Positions 43,475 to 53,000 of a stretch of DNA of 64,000 bases are shown here, piece by piece. Position 1 is the stretch's first letter. Every line of letters starts with the position of its first letter. Source of the stretch: Pseudomonas bijieensis. Its GTDB lineage: Bacteria; Pseudomonadota; Gammaproteobacteria; Pseudomonadales; Pseudomonadaceae. Location of the stretch: positions 558,001-622,000 of the forward strand of contig NZ_CP048810.1 in NCBI RefSeq assembly GCF_013347965.1, given 5' to 3'. The notes beneath the pieces were generated by a model, which was not told the DNA's origin, searched no databases, and saw only the letters and a program-made list of their open reading frames with translations. Position numbers and translations under genes: made by a program.

Positions 43475-43633
43475 AGTGCGCTTCCAGTCCATAACAAAAA
43501 GACATGAGATTGCCAAAATAAAGCATTTTTCAAGAGATTGTCATCGCCCTAGGATCGTCCACAACCGCTTTAACCAGCCACAGGGCCGGCACTTTACTAA
43601 GTGTAAGGCATCAAAAGCAGCGATAAGAGAGCC

Positions 43634-44758
43634 ATGCAAAAAACTGATGTCATTGTCGTGGGGGGCGGCCTGGTGGGGATGTCCATCGCCTATGGGCTGG
43701 CCTTGCTCGGGCGCCGGGTGAGTGTGCTCGATGAAGGCGACGATGCCATTCGCGCGGCCCGAGGCAACTTTGGTCTGCTTTGGGTCCAGGGCAAGGGCTA
43801 CCGCATGAGCCCATATGCGCAGTGGACGCGGGAATCGGTGGCGCTCTGGCCTCGGTTCGCCAAGGCGTTGCAAGCCGATACCGGCATCGACGTCCATTTG
43901 CGCCAACAGGGTGGGTTCCAGTTGTGCCTGAGCGATGGAGAAATGGCCGAGGAAAGCCGTCGGCTGGGTTGGCTGCGTGACGCCTTTGCCGGCAACTACC
44001 CCTTTGAATTGCTGGACGCTGCGCAACTACGCACCCGCTTGCCCGGTATTGGGCCAGACGTGGTGGGCGGCTGCTTTTCGCCCATGGACGGCCACGTCAA
44101 CCCGCTCAAGCTGCTTCGCTCGCTCTACGCCGCCTGCCAGGCGCGCGGGGTCAAACTCATTAACGGCCATCACGTCGATGCTATCGACGCGGGTGCCACG
44201 GGCTTCGAACTGCGGGCTGGAGACCAGCGCTGGTCTGCTCGCCAGGTGGTGCTGGCCGCCGGCCTCGGCAATCGGGCGTTGGGGGCCAGGGTGGGGCTGG
44301 ACGTGCCGGTGCAGCCAAACCGGGGGCAGATCCTGGTCACCGAGCGGCTTGAGCCATTTCTACAGTACCCCACCACCTATGTCCGCCAGACCGATGAGGG
44401 CACGCTGCAACTGGGCGATTCCCACGAGTCAGCGGGCTTCGATGACGGCACCGGCAGCCAGGTCATGGCCGCTATTGCCCGGCGCGCGGTGCAGTGTTTT
44501 CCACGGTTGGGCCAGGTGCGCCTGGTGCGGGCCTGGGGGGCGCTGCGGGTGATGAGTGCCGATGGCTTTCCGATCTACGAAACGCCCCAGGGCTGCCCGG
44601 GGTTGTCGATTGTCAGCTGCCACAGCGGCGTGACGCTGGCCGCTGCCCATGCCTTGCGCCTGGCGCCGTGGATCGCCGGCGAATTCGATGACCCGGCGGT
44701 GAAGCCATTCGGGCTGCAACGTTTCAACCCGCAAGCAGAGGTGCGCCATGTCGGCTGA
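43634..44758 (+). CDS. FAD-dependent amino-acid oxidase subunit (DAO family, HcnC/opine oxidase B-like)
   Basis: 374 aa. N-terminal Rossmann FAD motif DVIVVGGGLVGMSIAYGLAL, DAO-type middle (CFSPMDGHVNPLKLLRSLYA, RQVVLAAGLGNRALGA) and C-terminal SCHSGVTLAAAHALRLAPWI. This is the catalytic subunit type found in HcnC, opine oxidases, and heterotrimeric D-hydroxyproline or L-proline dehydrogenases. It overlaps the [2Fe-2S] gene by 11 nt. It likely oxidises a secondary amine or D-amino acid to an imine, which the downstream RidA would help hydrolyse. Confidence 0.88.
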   Translation: MQKTDVIVVGGGLVGMSIAYGLALLGRRVSVLDEGDDAIRAARGNFGLLWVQGKGYRMSPYAQWTRESVALWPRFAKALQADTGIDVHLRQQGGFQLCLSDGEMAEESRRLGWLRDAFAGNYPFELLDAAQLRTRLPGIGPDVVGGCFSPMDGHVNPLKLLRSLYAACQARGVKLINGHHVDAIDAGATGFELRAGDQRWSARQVVLAAGLGNRALGARVGLDVPVQPNRGQILVTERLEPFLQYPTTYVRQTDEGTLQLGDSHESAGFDDGTGSQVMAAIARRAVQCFPRLGQVRLVRAWGALRVMSADGFPIYETPQGCPGLSIVSCHSGVTLAAAHALRLAPWIAGEFDDPAVKPFGLQRFNPQAEVRHVG

Positions 44759-45077
44759 CAGCCTGTTCCGGCCGCTGATCTTGGGAGATCACAGCGTGCA
44801 AATCGAATTCGAAGGCACGCCGCTCACGGTGCCCGCCGAGGTATCCCTGGCTGCGGCCCTGTTGGCCTGCGGCATTCGCCACACCCGCGAGAGCGCCATC
44901 AACGGTCGTGCCGGTGCGCCTTATTGCATGATGGGGGTGTGCTTCGAATGCCTGGTGGAGGTGGACGGACAAGCCAATACCCAGGCGTGCCTGGTGCCGG
45001 TACGTTGCGGCATGCGCGTGCGTCGCCAACGCGGAGCCGCTTGCCTGGCACCGTGGGAGGAGGGCGGCGATGAATAA
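44748..45077 (+). CDS. (2Fe-2S)-binding protein, small subunit of the amine dehydrogenase (HcnA-like)
   Basis: 109 aa. The ferredoxin-like domain has cysteine ligands in LLACGIRHTRESAINGRAG and PYCMMGVCFECLVEV, with further cysteines in TQACLVPVRCGMRV. This small subunit occurs with the two FAD subunits of HcnABC-type complexes. It overlaps the upstream gene by 11 nt and the downstream gene by 8 nt, so the three subunits are made together. Confidence 0.9.
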   Translation: MSADSLFRPLILGDHSVQIEFEGTPLTVPAEVSLAAALLACGIRHTRESAINGRAGAPYCMMGVCFECLVEVDGQANTQACLVPVRCGMRVRRQRGAACLAPWEEGGDE

Positions 45078-46443
45078 CGCAGTCATCGACCTGATCATCA
45101 TCGGTGCTGGCCCGGCGGGAATGAGCGCTGCGCTCGAAGCCAGGGCTCATGGCCTGTCAGTGGTCGTGCTGGATGAACAGGCCAGCCCGGGCGGGCAGAT
45201 TTATCGCCAGGTGCTCCAGGCTGACGTACGCAGCCGCGCCGTGTTGGGTGACGACTATGTTGCCGGGGCGAAATTGGCCGCCGACTTTTTGCAATGCGGT
45301 GCCCGCTATCTGCCTGGCGCGGCCATCTGGCAGGTGACGCCGCAGCGTCAGGTGCACTACTTGGTCGAGGGGCGCGCTGAAGTCTTGCAGGGGCGCCACC
45401 TGTTGATCGCCACCGGGGCCTTCGAGCGGCCGATGCCGATTCCCGGCTGGACCCTGCCGGGCGTCATGACCGCCGGAGCCGGGCAGATCTTGCTCAAAAG
45501 CGCGGCCATGGTGCCGGCCACGCCAGTGGTGCTGGCCGGCTGTGGTCCATTGCTCTACCTGCTGGCGGTGCAATACCTGCGCGCCGGGATCGCCCTTGAG
45601 GTCCTGGTGGACACCAGCCAGCGAAGCGATCTGCTGCGGGCCTGGCGGGCAATTCCCGGTGCGCTGCGCGGTTGGCGCGACCTGCTCAAAGGGCTGGGGC
45701 TGCTGGCGGAGCTCAAGCGTGCCGGCGTTCGGCATTTTCGCAGCGCTTGCAACTTGCGGGTTGAAGGCACGGACCGGGCCTGCGCCTTGAGCTTCGACAG
45801 CCAAGGCCGCTCACAGCGCATTCACGCCGATTTGATCCTGCTGCATCAGGGGGTGGTGCCGAACACCCAGATCAGTTGGTCGTTGCGTCTGGAACATGAC
45901 TGGAATGAACAACAATTGTGCTGGATTGTGCGCCGCAATCAATGGGGTGAAAGCAGCGTGCCGGGCATCTTCATCGCCGGTGACGGTGGCACCATCGGCG
46001 GGGCCCGGGTGGCGCAACTGGAGGGGCGCCTGGCTGCGTTGGCAATCGCTGGCCAGTCCGCGCAAGCGTCTTCCCTGCAACGGGCGTTAGGCCGCGCCCG
46101 CGCCATACGGCCGCTACTCGACATCCTGTATCGCCCCGGCATGCAAAATCGCATTCCCGCCGACGACGTCACGGTGTGCCGCTGCGAAGAAGTCAGTGCT
46201 GGCGACATCCGCCGTCATGTCGACCTGGGTTGCCTGGGCCCCAACCAGACCAAGGCCTTCGGTCGTTGCGGCATGGGCCCGTGCCAGGGGCGCCAGTGCG
46301 GTCTGAGCGTCACTGAAATCATCGCCGAACACCGCCAAGTATCACCCGCCGAGGTGGGCTATTACCGCATCCGTTCACCCCTCAAACCTATCACGCTCGC
46401 CCAATTGGCCGGCGAGCGTCTCTCCGTCGAGGAACCCACATGA
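45070..46443 (+). CDS. NAD(P)/FAD-dependent oxidoreductase with BFD-type [2Fe-2S] domain (HcnB/opine oxidase A-like)
   Basis: 457 aa. N-terminal FAD motif LIIIGAGPAGMSAALEARAHG, a second nucleotide motif (PVVLAGCGPLLYLLAVQYL) and C-terminal bacterioferritin-ferredoxin type domain with cysteines in VTVCRCEEVSAGDIRRHV and FGRCGMGPCQGRQCG. This is the large electron-transfer subunit of the heterotrimer. Its stop overlaps the RidA start (ATGA). Together the three subunits form a membrane-linked or soluble dehydrogenase passing electrons to quinone. Confidence 0.9.
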   Translation: MNNAVIDLIIIGAGPAGMSAALEARAHGLSVVVLDEQASPGGQIYRQVLQADVRSRAVLGDDYVAGAKLAADFLQCGARYLPGAAIWQVTPQRQVHYLVEGRAEVLQGRHLLIATGAFERPMPIPGWTLPGVMTAGAGQILLKSAAMVPATPVVLAGCGPLLYLLAVQYLRAGIALEVLVDTSQRSDLLRAWRAIPGALRGWRDLLKGLGLLAELKRAGVRHFRSACNLRVEGTDRACALSFDSQGRSQRIHADLILLHQGVVPNTQISWSLRLEHDWNEQQLCWIVRRNQWGESSVPGIFIAGDGGTIGGARVAQLEGRLAALAIAGQSAQASSLQRALGRARAIRPLLDILYRPGMQNRIPADDVTVCRCEEVSAGDIRRHVDLGCLGPNQTKAFGRCGMGPCQGRQCGLSVTEIIAEHRQVSPAEVGYYRIRSPLKPITLAQLAGERLSVEEPT

Positions 46444-46790
46444 GTATTCAACGCATCGAAAGCAACCCACGCCTGAGCCGCAGCGTCGTGCACAACGGCG
46501 TGGCCTGGCTCAGCGGCGTCGTCGCCACCGACTGCAGCCAGGACATCCAGGGCCAGACCCGTCAGGTGCTGCAACGGGTCGATGAACTGCTCGCCGCGTC
46601 GGGCAGCGACAAGCACAGGCTGCTCAGCGTGCAGATCTGGATGAAAGACATGGGGCGGGATTTCGCCGCCATGAACGCGCAGTGGAGCGAGTGGGTCGAT
46701 GCCACGCAGACGCCAGCGCGAGCCACGGCCCAAGTGGCCTTCGATGACCCTCAGATTTTGCTGGAGCTGATTGTCACGGCGGTGGTCTGA
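46440..46790 (+). CDS. RidA family protein (Rid subfamily)
   Basis: 116 aa, YjgF/YER057c/UK114 fold: RSVVHNGVAWLSGVVATDC, VLQRVDELLAASGSDKHRLLSVQIWMKDM, with the Arg-containing tail TQTPARATAQVAFDDPQILLELIVTAVV (Arg of the active site in PARAT). Family members hydrolyse reactive enamine/imine intermediates. The translational overlap with the oxidoreductase operon argues that it processes the imine made by the three-subunit dehydrogenase. Confidence 0.9.
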   Translation: MSIQRIESNPRLSRSVVHNGVAWLSGVVATDCSQDIQGQTRQVLQRVDELLAASGSDKHRLLSVQIWMKDMGRDFAAMNAQWSEWVDATQTPARATAQVAFDDPQILLELIVTAVV

Positions 46791-46934
46791 GGCCGTCGGC
46801 CGGATCACCGTTGTGCTGTCACCGGGCAGGCGACCGCCAGAGTCATCGCCCGGGCTTGTTCACATTGCTGCTGCCATAACGGATGACTTCTATGGAGCGT
46901 CCGGAATCAATAACATCGCATCTGGAGCAACTGA

Positions 46935-47717
46935 ATGAACGTTAAACGCATCGCCCTGAAACTGGGTCTCGTCTCGCTGCTGGCTTTCGGCGCGAACCTG
47001 CAAGCCGCCGAGTCATCGCTGCGCATCGGCATCGAGGCAGCTTACCCCCCCTTCGCCTCGAAAACCCCGGACAACACCATCGTCGGCTTCGACTACGACA
47101 TCGGCCAGGCGTTATGCGCCGAAATGAAGGTCCGTTGCATCTGGCAGGAACAGGAGTTCGATGGCTTGATTCCGGCGCTCAAGGTGAAAAAGGTCGACGC
47201 GGTGATTTCCTCCATGTCCATCACCCCCGAGCGGTTGAAGTCGGTGGACTTCAGCGACCGTTACTACCGGATCCCGGCGCGCCTGGTGTTTCGCAAGGGC
47301 AGCGGTATCAACGATATCCCGGCCCAGCTCAAAGGCAAGCGGATCGGGGTGCAGCGGGCGACCAACTTCGATCGTTATGTCACTGATCACTTTGCCCCGG
47401 CGGGCGCCGAGGTAGTGCGCTATGGTTCGCAGAACGAAATATTCCTCGACCTGTTGGGTGGGCGCCTGGACGCGACCATGGCCAGTTCGGTGGTGATCGA
47501 CGAGAGCCTGCTCAAGCGTCCGGAGGGCAAGGACTTCGAATTTGTCGGGCCCAATTTCACCGAGGAACAATACTTCGGCACGGGCATCGGCATTGCGGTA
47601 CGCAAGAACGATGCGTTGGCGAGCCGTTTCAATCAGGCGCTGGCGACCATTCGCGCCAACGGCACGTACGACAGGATTCGCCAGAAGTACTTTGATTTCG
47701 ATATCTACGGCGAGTAA
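46935..47717 (+). CDS. Amino-acid ABC transporter periplasmic binding protein (HisJ/ArgT type)
   Basis: 260 aa. Signal peptide (MNVKRIALKLGLVSLLAFGANLQAA), then SBP_bac_3 fold: LRIGIEAAYPPFASKTPDNTIVGFDYDIGQALC, VDAVISSMSITPERLKSVDFS, VRKNDALASRFNQALATIRANGTYDRI. Resembles binding proteins for basic amino acids and opines. No permease or ATPase gene is next to it, so it must use a transporter encoded elsewhere. A GGAG site precedes the start; it lies 144 bp after RidA and may have its own promoter. Confidence 0.9.
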   Translation: MNVKRIALKLGLVSLLAFGANLQAAESSLRIGIEAAYPPFASKTPDNTIVGFDYDIGQALCAEMKVRCIWQEQEFDGLIPALKVKKVDAVISSMSITPERLKSVDFSDRYYRIPARLVFRKGSGINDIPAQLKGKRIGVQRATNFDRYVTDHFAPAGAEVVRYGSQNEIFLDLLGGRLDATMASSVVIDESLLKRPEGKDFEFVGPNFTEEQYFGTGIGIAVRKNDALASRFNQALATIRANGTYDRIRQKYFDFDIYGE

Positions 47718-47797
47718 ATCTCGGGGTGTTTTCGGCCCGCAGACATTGGCTTGCGGGCTGTCTTACCGGCTTGTTGCGGCACAACACGGAGTGATCC

Positions 47798-48214
47798 ATG
47801 AAAACCAAAGCGGTACTCACTGAACAGGACGTTGAGCAATTGCTGGTGACGGCCAAGAAACTGGCGCACCAGCGTCAATGGGCGGTGTCGATCTGCGTGG
47901 TGGACGACGGTGGTCATCCCCTCGGGCTGTCGCGCCTGGACGATGCCTCGCCGTTATCGGCCTATATCGCCACCGAAAAAGCGCGCACCGCCGCCATGGG
48001 CCGGCGCGACAGCAAGGTCTTCGAAGACATGATCAACGGTGGCCGCTACGCTTTCCTCAGCGCCCCGCACCTGCAAGGCATGCTCGAAGGCGGCGTGACC
48101 ATCCGCCACGACGGCCAGTGCATCGGCGCTATCGGTGTGTCCGGCGTCAAGGCCGAGCAGGATGCCGAACTGGCTCGTTTGGCGGTGGAGGCGGTGATTA
48201 CTCCGGATGCCTGA
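47798..48214 (+). CDS. GlcG/HbpS family protein
   Basis: 138 aa, heme-degrading-domain (DUF336/GlcG) fold: VVDDGGHPLGLSRLDDASPLSAYIATEKARTA and GGVTIRHDGQCIGAIGVSGVKAEQD. No signal peptide. Members appear in operons for organic-acid or amine use; function poorly known. GGAG precedes the start, and the gene follows the binding-protein gene on the same strand by 80 bp. Confidence 0.88.
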   Translation: MKTKAVLTEQDVEQLLVTAKKLAHQRQWAVSICVVDDGGHPLGLSRLDDASPLSAYIATEKARTAAMGRRDSKVFEDMINGGRYAFLSAPHLQGMLEGGVTIRHDGQCIGAIGVSGVKAEQDAELARLAVEAVITPDA

Positions 48215-48279
48215 GGCTTCGGTCGAGTCGCGAAGGCGGCCTGACAGCCGGCCTGGTTCTTGGTGGGACCGCGTTTCTC

Positions 48280-48373
48280 CTGTGGGAGCGAGCCTGCTCG
48301 CGATGGAGGTGGGTCAGTCAACAAATGTATTTACAGACCCGAACGCTTTCTCGAGCAAGCCCGTCTCCACCAA
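48280..48373. repeat. REP element with degenerate partner
   Basis: GTGGGAGCGAGCCTGCTCGCGAT at 48282-48304 is an intact REP; the inverse partner near 48350-48373 (TCGAGCAAGCCCGTCTCCAC) is mutated. Confidence 0.85.
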
Positions 48374-48451
48374 GGTTTGCACAAATCTTCCAGACACGCG
48401 CCTCATCAGCAGTTAATCTGCCAAGAGCACATCCACTGAACGGGACAGGGC

Positions 48452-49288
48452 ATGACCGCGCGCAACTGGATCGATCTCAAGCAGGACGCCACGTCCGGCA
48501 TCGAGACCGTGCGCGCGCATTTCGAGGGGCATGCCTACGATCCCCATTGGCATGACGCCTATCTGGTGGGCGTGACCGAGCAGGGCGTGCAGCAGTTTCA
48601 TTGCCGTCGCCAGCAGCACAACAGCACGCCGGGCAAAGTGTTCCTGCTTGAGCCCGGCGAGCTCCACGACGGCAATGCCCCTCACGCTCAAGGGTTTACC
48701 TACCGCACGTTGTACCTGGAGCCCCACTGGCTGGAGCGCGAGTTGCGCTCCTTGTTCGATGTGGCGCCAGACAATGCCCAGTTGGGGTTTGCTGCCACCC
48801 TGACTGACGATGCGCGGCTGGCGAATGCCACGGCCTTGGCCTTCCAGAGCTTGCATGAGCAGGAGATTCGCATCGTGCGCCAGACGGCCCTCGATACCCT
48901 GTTGGCCAACCTGACCCAACACCTGCAATGGCGCGCACGGATCAACCCCGACCCGCGCCTGCCATTGGTGGCGCAACAGGCCCGGGATTATCTGCACAGT
49001 CACCTGAGCGAAGACATCGGCCTGGATGACCTGGCGCGGGTCACCGGCGTGGATCGTTTCCGCCTGACCCGGGCGTTCAAGGCGGCTTTCGGCCTGGCGC
49101 CCCATGCCTATCTGATCCAGTTGCGCCTGGCCCGCGCCCGACGTCTGCTGGCCTGTGGCGAGAGCGCCGTGGCGGTGGCGACCATGCTCGGTTTTGCCGA
49201 CCAGAGCCACTTGGGCCGCTGGTTCCAGCGCGCCTACCGTTTGAGTCCGGCGGACTACCGCAAGCGCTGCTCAATTGTTCCAGACTGA
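48452..49288 (+). CDS. AraC family transcriptional regulator
   Basis: 278 aa. N-terminal cupin-like sensor (FEGHAYDPHWHDAYLVGV, PGKVFLLEPGELHDGNAP) and C-terminal double HTH (residues about 180-275; IGLDDLARVTGVDRFRLTRAFKAAFG, MLGFADQSHLGRWFQRAYRLSPADYR). It probably activates the LysE-type exporter gene that follows 54 bp downstream on the same strand. Confidence 0.92.
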   Translation: MTARNWIDLKQDATSGIETVRAHFEGHAYDPHWHDAYLVGVTEQGVQQFHCRRQQHNSTPGKVFLLEPGELHDGNAPHAQGFTYRTLYLEPHWLERELRSLFDVAPDNAQLGFAATLTDDARLANATALAFQSLHEQEIRIVRQTALDTLLANLTQHLQWRARINPDPRLPLVAQQARDYLHSHLSEDIGLDDLARVTGVDRFRLTRAFKAAFGLAPHAYLIQLRLARARRLLACGESAVAVATMLGFADQSHLGRWFQRAYRLSPADYRKRCSIVPD

Positions 49289-49342
49289 CCACGCCTTCGT
49301 GGGGATGATCAAGGCATCGATCATCCACCGAGACGTTGCTCC

Positions 49343-49945
49343 ATGGACCAGTTACTGCCGTTTGCCTTGTTCGCCTTTGTCGCCTCCATCACCCCGGGCC
49401 CGACCAATATCCTGGTACTGAGCCACAGCTCGCGCTTCGGCCTGGCAACCACCGTGCCGATCATCCTCGGTGCCTGCGCCGCGGCGGCTTTGCTGGTGTT
49501 GCTGGTGGGCACGGGATTGGGCGATTTACTGGCGCGCCACGCTACGGTGCAGACCGCGCTTTCATGGGCGGGCATTGCCTGGTTGAGCTGGATGGCCTGG
49601 CAGATTTTCAGCGCCCCGGCCCAGGCCATCGACCCGGATCGGCCGGTCGAAGGCCCGCGTCTGGGCCTGGCAGGGGCCGCCGGATTGCAGTTGGTGAACC
49701 CCAAGACCTGGATGATGGCGTTGGCCGTGGTCAGCGTTTTTGCCGGCGCCGAGGCCGACCGTACCGTGCGGGTACTCTGGCTGTCCCTGGCGTTTTTCGC
49801 CATTTCGATTCCATGCATGACCGTCTGGGCTTATCTGGGGCTTGGTGCGGCCCGGTTCTGTCGTTCCGCCGTAGCGATGGGGCGGTTCAACCGGGTCATG
49901 GCGGTGATGCTGCTGGTGTCGGCGTGGTTGACGTTGGTGATGTAG
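49343..49945 (+). CDS. LysE family exporter
   Basis: 200 aa with about six TM helices and the LysE/RhtB signature FAFVASITPGPTNILVLSHS plus AAGLQLVNPKTWMMALAVVS. Exports amino acids or related compounds across the inner membrane. Probably controlled by the AraC regulator immediately upstream; an intergenic gap of about 150 bp then leads to the LRR toxin-like gene. Confidence 0.9.
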   Translation: MDQLLPFALFAFVASITPGPTNILVLSHSSRFGLATTVPIILGACAAAALLVLLVGTGLGDLLARHATVQTALSWAGIAWLSWMAWQIFSAPAQAIDPDRPVEGPRLGLAGAAGLQLVNPKTWMMALAVVSVFAGAEADRTVRVLWLSLAFFAISIPCMTVWAYLGLGAARFCRSAVAMGRFNRVMAVMLLVSAWLTLVM

Positions 49946-50098
49946 CTGCGACGTACCTTTATCACCCCGGGTACCGCAATCCCTTGCAACGGTTGGACGG
50001 TATCAAAACACAGTTGATTTGGAGAGCATCGGCCACGCCAGAACCCAAGGTGTTTTAGCGCTCGAACCAACAAACGACCCCAAGGAAGGAGGTCCAGC

Positions 50099-53000
50099 AT
50101 GTCCACTCAAGATACCCACATCGATTTTATCCAGGCCAGGTTGCCCGTCTGGTTGAAGCGGGCCACACGGGCCCAGCAGAGACGTTTCAAAGTGCTCAGC
50201 CGGCAATTGCAGCGCGACAGTGATGCGCTCAATGCACTGCTCACCGACCTGCCGGGGCCCTATGCGTTCACCCTCGATCGGCTCAAGACCCAGCCGCAAG
50301 TACAGGATTGGAACCAGGTGATTGGCACCGGCACTGTGGCGGATGCGGTACGCCGGGCCAAGGTCAGGCGAAGTTCCTTCATCACCGACCCCTCGCTGTC
50401 GGTGATCGAGGCGGCCATGCGCAATTACCCTCCCGCCGACGCGGTTGTCGGCAGCGATTTCGATAACAAGGGCGAACTTTTCATCCAGGGCCAGCGAGGG
50501 GAGTTCTCTCTAGGGGACGCCTCGTCGGACACCGCGACACTGGCCACGACCCCGGCCAGTTTCGCCAGCCTCTGTCGCCGCATGGATGTGGGCGGAGCCT
50601 ATCGACAGTTGCTCGAACACAAGATGCCTCGTATTGCCAATGAGGTGCCCGCGATTGCAAAGGCCTACATGGCGTACGCACGCAGCCAGCTCGCCTATGA
50701 CGCCTACGAAGCCAGGCTGGATGGGCGCCTGGATGAAACCGGTGAACGCTTGCTGGCCCACGTGGGCGTTCATCTTGAAGAGCGGCCCGTCGCTTCCCTT
50801 GCCTGCGAGGTCAAGGTGCTGGAGTTGCTCTCGGCGCCCTTGTTCGGTGTGCGGGTGTACTGGGGGCTGAAGGGCGACGTCCATGGCGTTCGCCCGATCG
50901 TCTTGCACATGCCCCATGACACCGTGGCGCCGCTCAAGCAGTTCCCAAGCCTGCAGGCGCTGTCGGCGGAGCTCACCGAACGGGTGCGCAAACGCCGCTA
51001 TCGCCAGGGCCTGATGCATTACCTCCCGTTGCGTCTGCAGACCAGCCTGGGCACGGCGCTGCACGATCAAGTGGAGTGGACGGTGACGGACAACCTCAAT
51101 CTCTTCCAGGAAATTTATGCGCGCATCACCGGTTGGCGCGAGGGTGAGCGGGGCGAGGATGGCAGCCACCGACGCATCCGGATACCCACGCCCAAGGTGG
51201 CCTGGGGCCTGAAGGACCTGCGTGAGGACCATTGGCACGCCTGCTATCACGAGTGGCGCGGCCACGCCCTGGCCAACGCCTCGGCGCTGATGGTCCCGAC
51301 GCGGGACCAGGACTGGCGCGCGCTGCTGGCTCGCATCGACTATTGGGAGAGTCTTATCGAGCGTTCGCTGATGGTCGCCGCGACCTTCTTCCCGTTTTGC
51401 GCGCCTATCGGCATGACCGCCGCGGCGGTCGGTGGCGTGCGCCTGGTGTACGAAATCTTCGAAGGCATTCAGGCATTCAATGAAGGCCACGCGCAAGAAG
51501 GGATCGAGCATATCTTCAACGTGCTGTTCGGGGTCGCTCAAGGCGCTTACCTGGGATTCGTCGGTGGGGCCATTGAACCCATGCCGGTGAGTGACGGCAC
51601 TACGCGCCTGTGGAATGGCGACATCAGTGCCTTCGAAGCGCAACGCTTGCCCCCCGTGGAGGCCGAGCAGGACGCCTGGGGTGTCTGGCGCACGACAGAC
51701 GAGGCGTGGGTGCGTATCGAGGACCGCTATTTCGAAGTGCAGGGCAGCAAGGACGCTTTGAACCTGCGCCTGCCGGCCGGGCACCGAGGTGTGAGGCCGC
51801 CGCTGGAGTGGAGCCGTGCCCGCGGCTGGCAGTGGGCCCATCGCAATCCGTTGCAGCGAGATAGCCTGGCGTTGTTGCGTGCCTTTGCCGAGACGCCCGC
51901 CGAGCTGAACGACAACGCGCTCCTGGCCTTGCAACGGCAGGTTGGCATCAGCGAGGCGCACCTGCGCTACCTGCAAGTCGAGGGCCAACCGATGCCGGCG
52001 ATATTGGCCGATGCCTTGGATGAGGCGCGGAACTGGCAAGGGCTGCGGCAGGCCATTGGACGCCTGCGCCGGGGCGAAGCGCCGGGGGGCACGCATTTTC
52101 GCATCGCTCAGACCCTCGTCGATCTACCGGGATGGCCCGAAGGCTTGACGTTGCGCTACCACGATGGCGTGAGGCTCTACCCGGTGGGTGACATCGCCGA
52201 CACGCGCTTCTTGTTGTTGAGCAAAACGGACCTGGAGCACGACGCCTGGGCGGCCCGCATCCTGGGAAACTTGAGCATGGACGAGCAGAGTGTGCTGCTC
52301 GGGCAACGCAGTTTCGGCCTGCTCCCGTTGGAGCGCAGTCGCTTGTTGGCCGGACGCTGGGCCGGGTACCTGGAGCGCAATGCCACGCGGGTGAGCGCGG
52401 CCATGGCTCGTCACATCGGGCGCGATCCCTTGGCCGTTGCGGTGACCCGGACTTTTCCGAGTCTGACCGAATCCATCGCCAACGAGCTGGTCCACGAGAT
52501 TTCAGGTCATGATCGGTTGCGTTTGCTCGAAGGCAAGGTGAGCGAGAACCTGGGCAAACAGTGTGCCGAAGCCTTGCGCGAGCTGCGCCTGACTCGTGCC
52601 CTGCGTGCCCTGGAGCGCGGCGAAAGCACCGTGGATCGTGACCGCATCGTCATCGGCCTGCTGGGCAATGCGTCCCGGTTGCAAGGCCGCGTGCATCTGC
52701 GTCTTTGGCTGCGCGAGCTGCACGACCCGATAACGCTGGGGAAGGATGGCCCCTTGAAAACCATTCGCCAGGAAGGCGAAAAATATCGCCCCTTTGACGA
52801 AACCGGCGAAGAACTGGCAGGGGCCATGAGCCTGGAGGACGCGCTGCTGAGGGCATTGTCGGACGACGCGCGCCAGGCGCTGGGCCTGAATATCTGGGAG
52901 GCGGATAAGCTTCGGACCCAATTACTTGCACAGGCCCTGGATGATCGGCAAGGCCTGCGCCCCTATCTGTCGATGAGGCGCCAGGGCAGCGTCGGATCTC

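Noticed and set aside
50510..52096. 528-codon minus-strand open frame opposite the LRR gene
   Set aside because: Shadow frame; low-complexity Arg/Gln/His-rich product without start signals.
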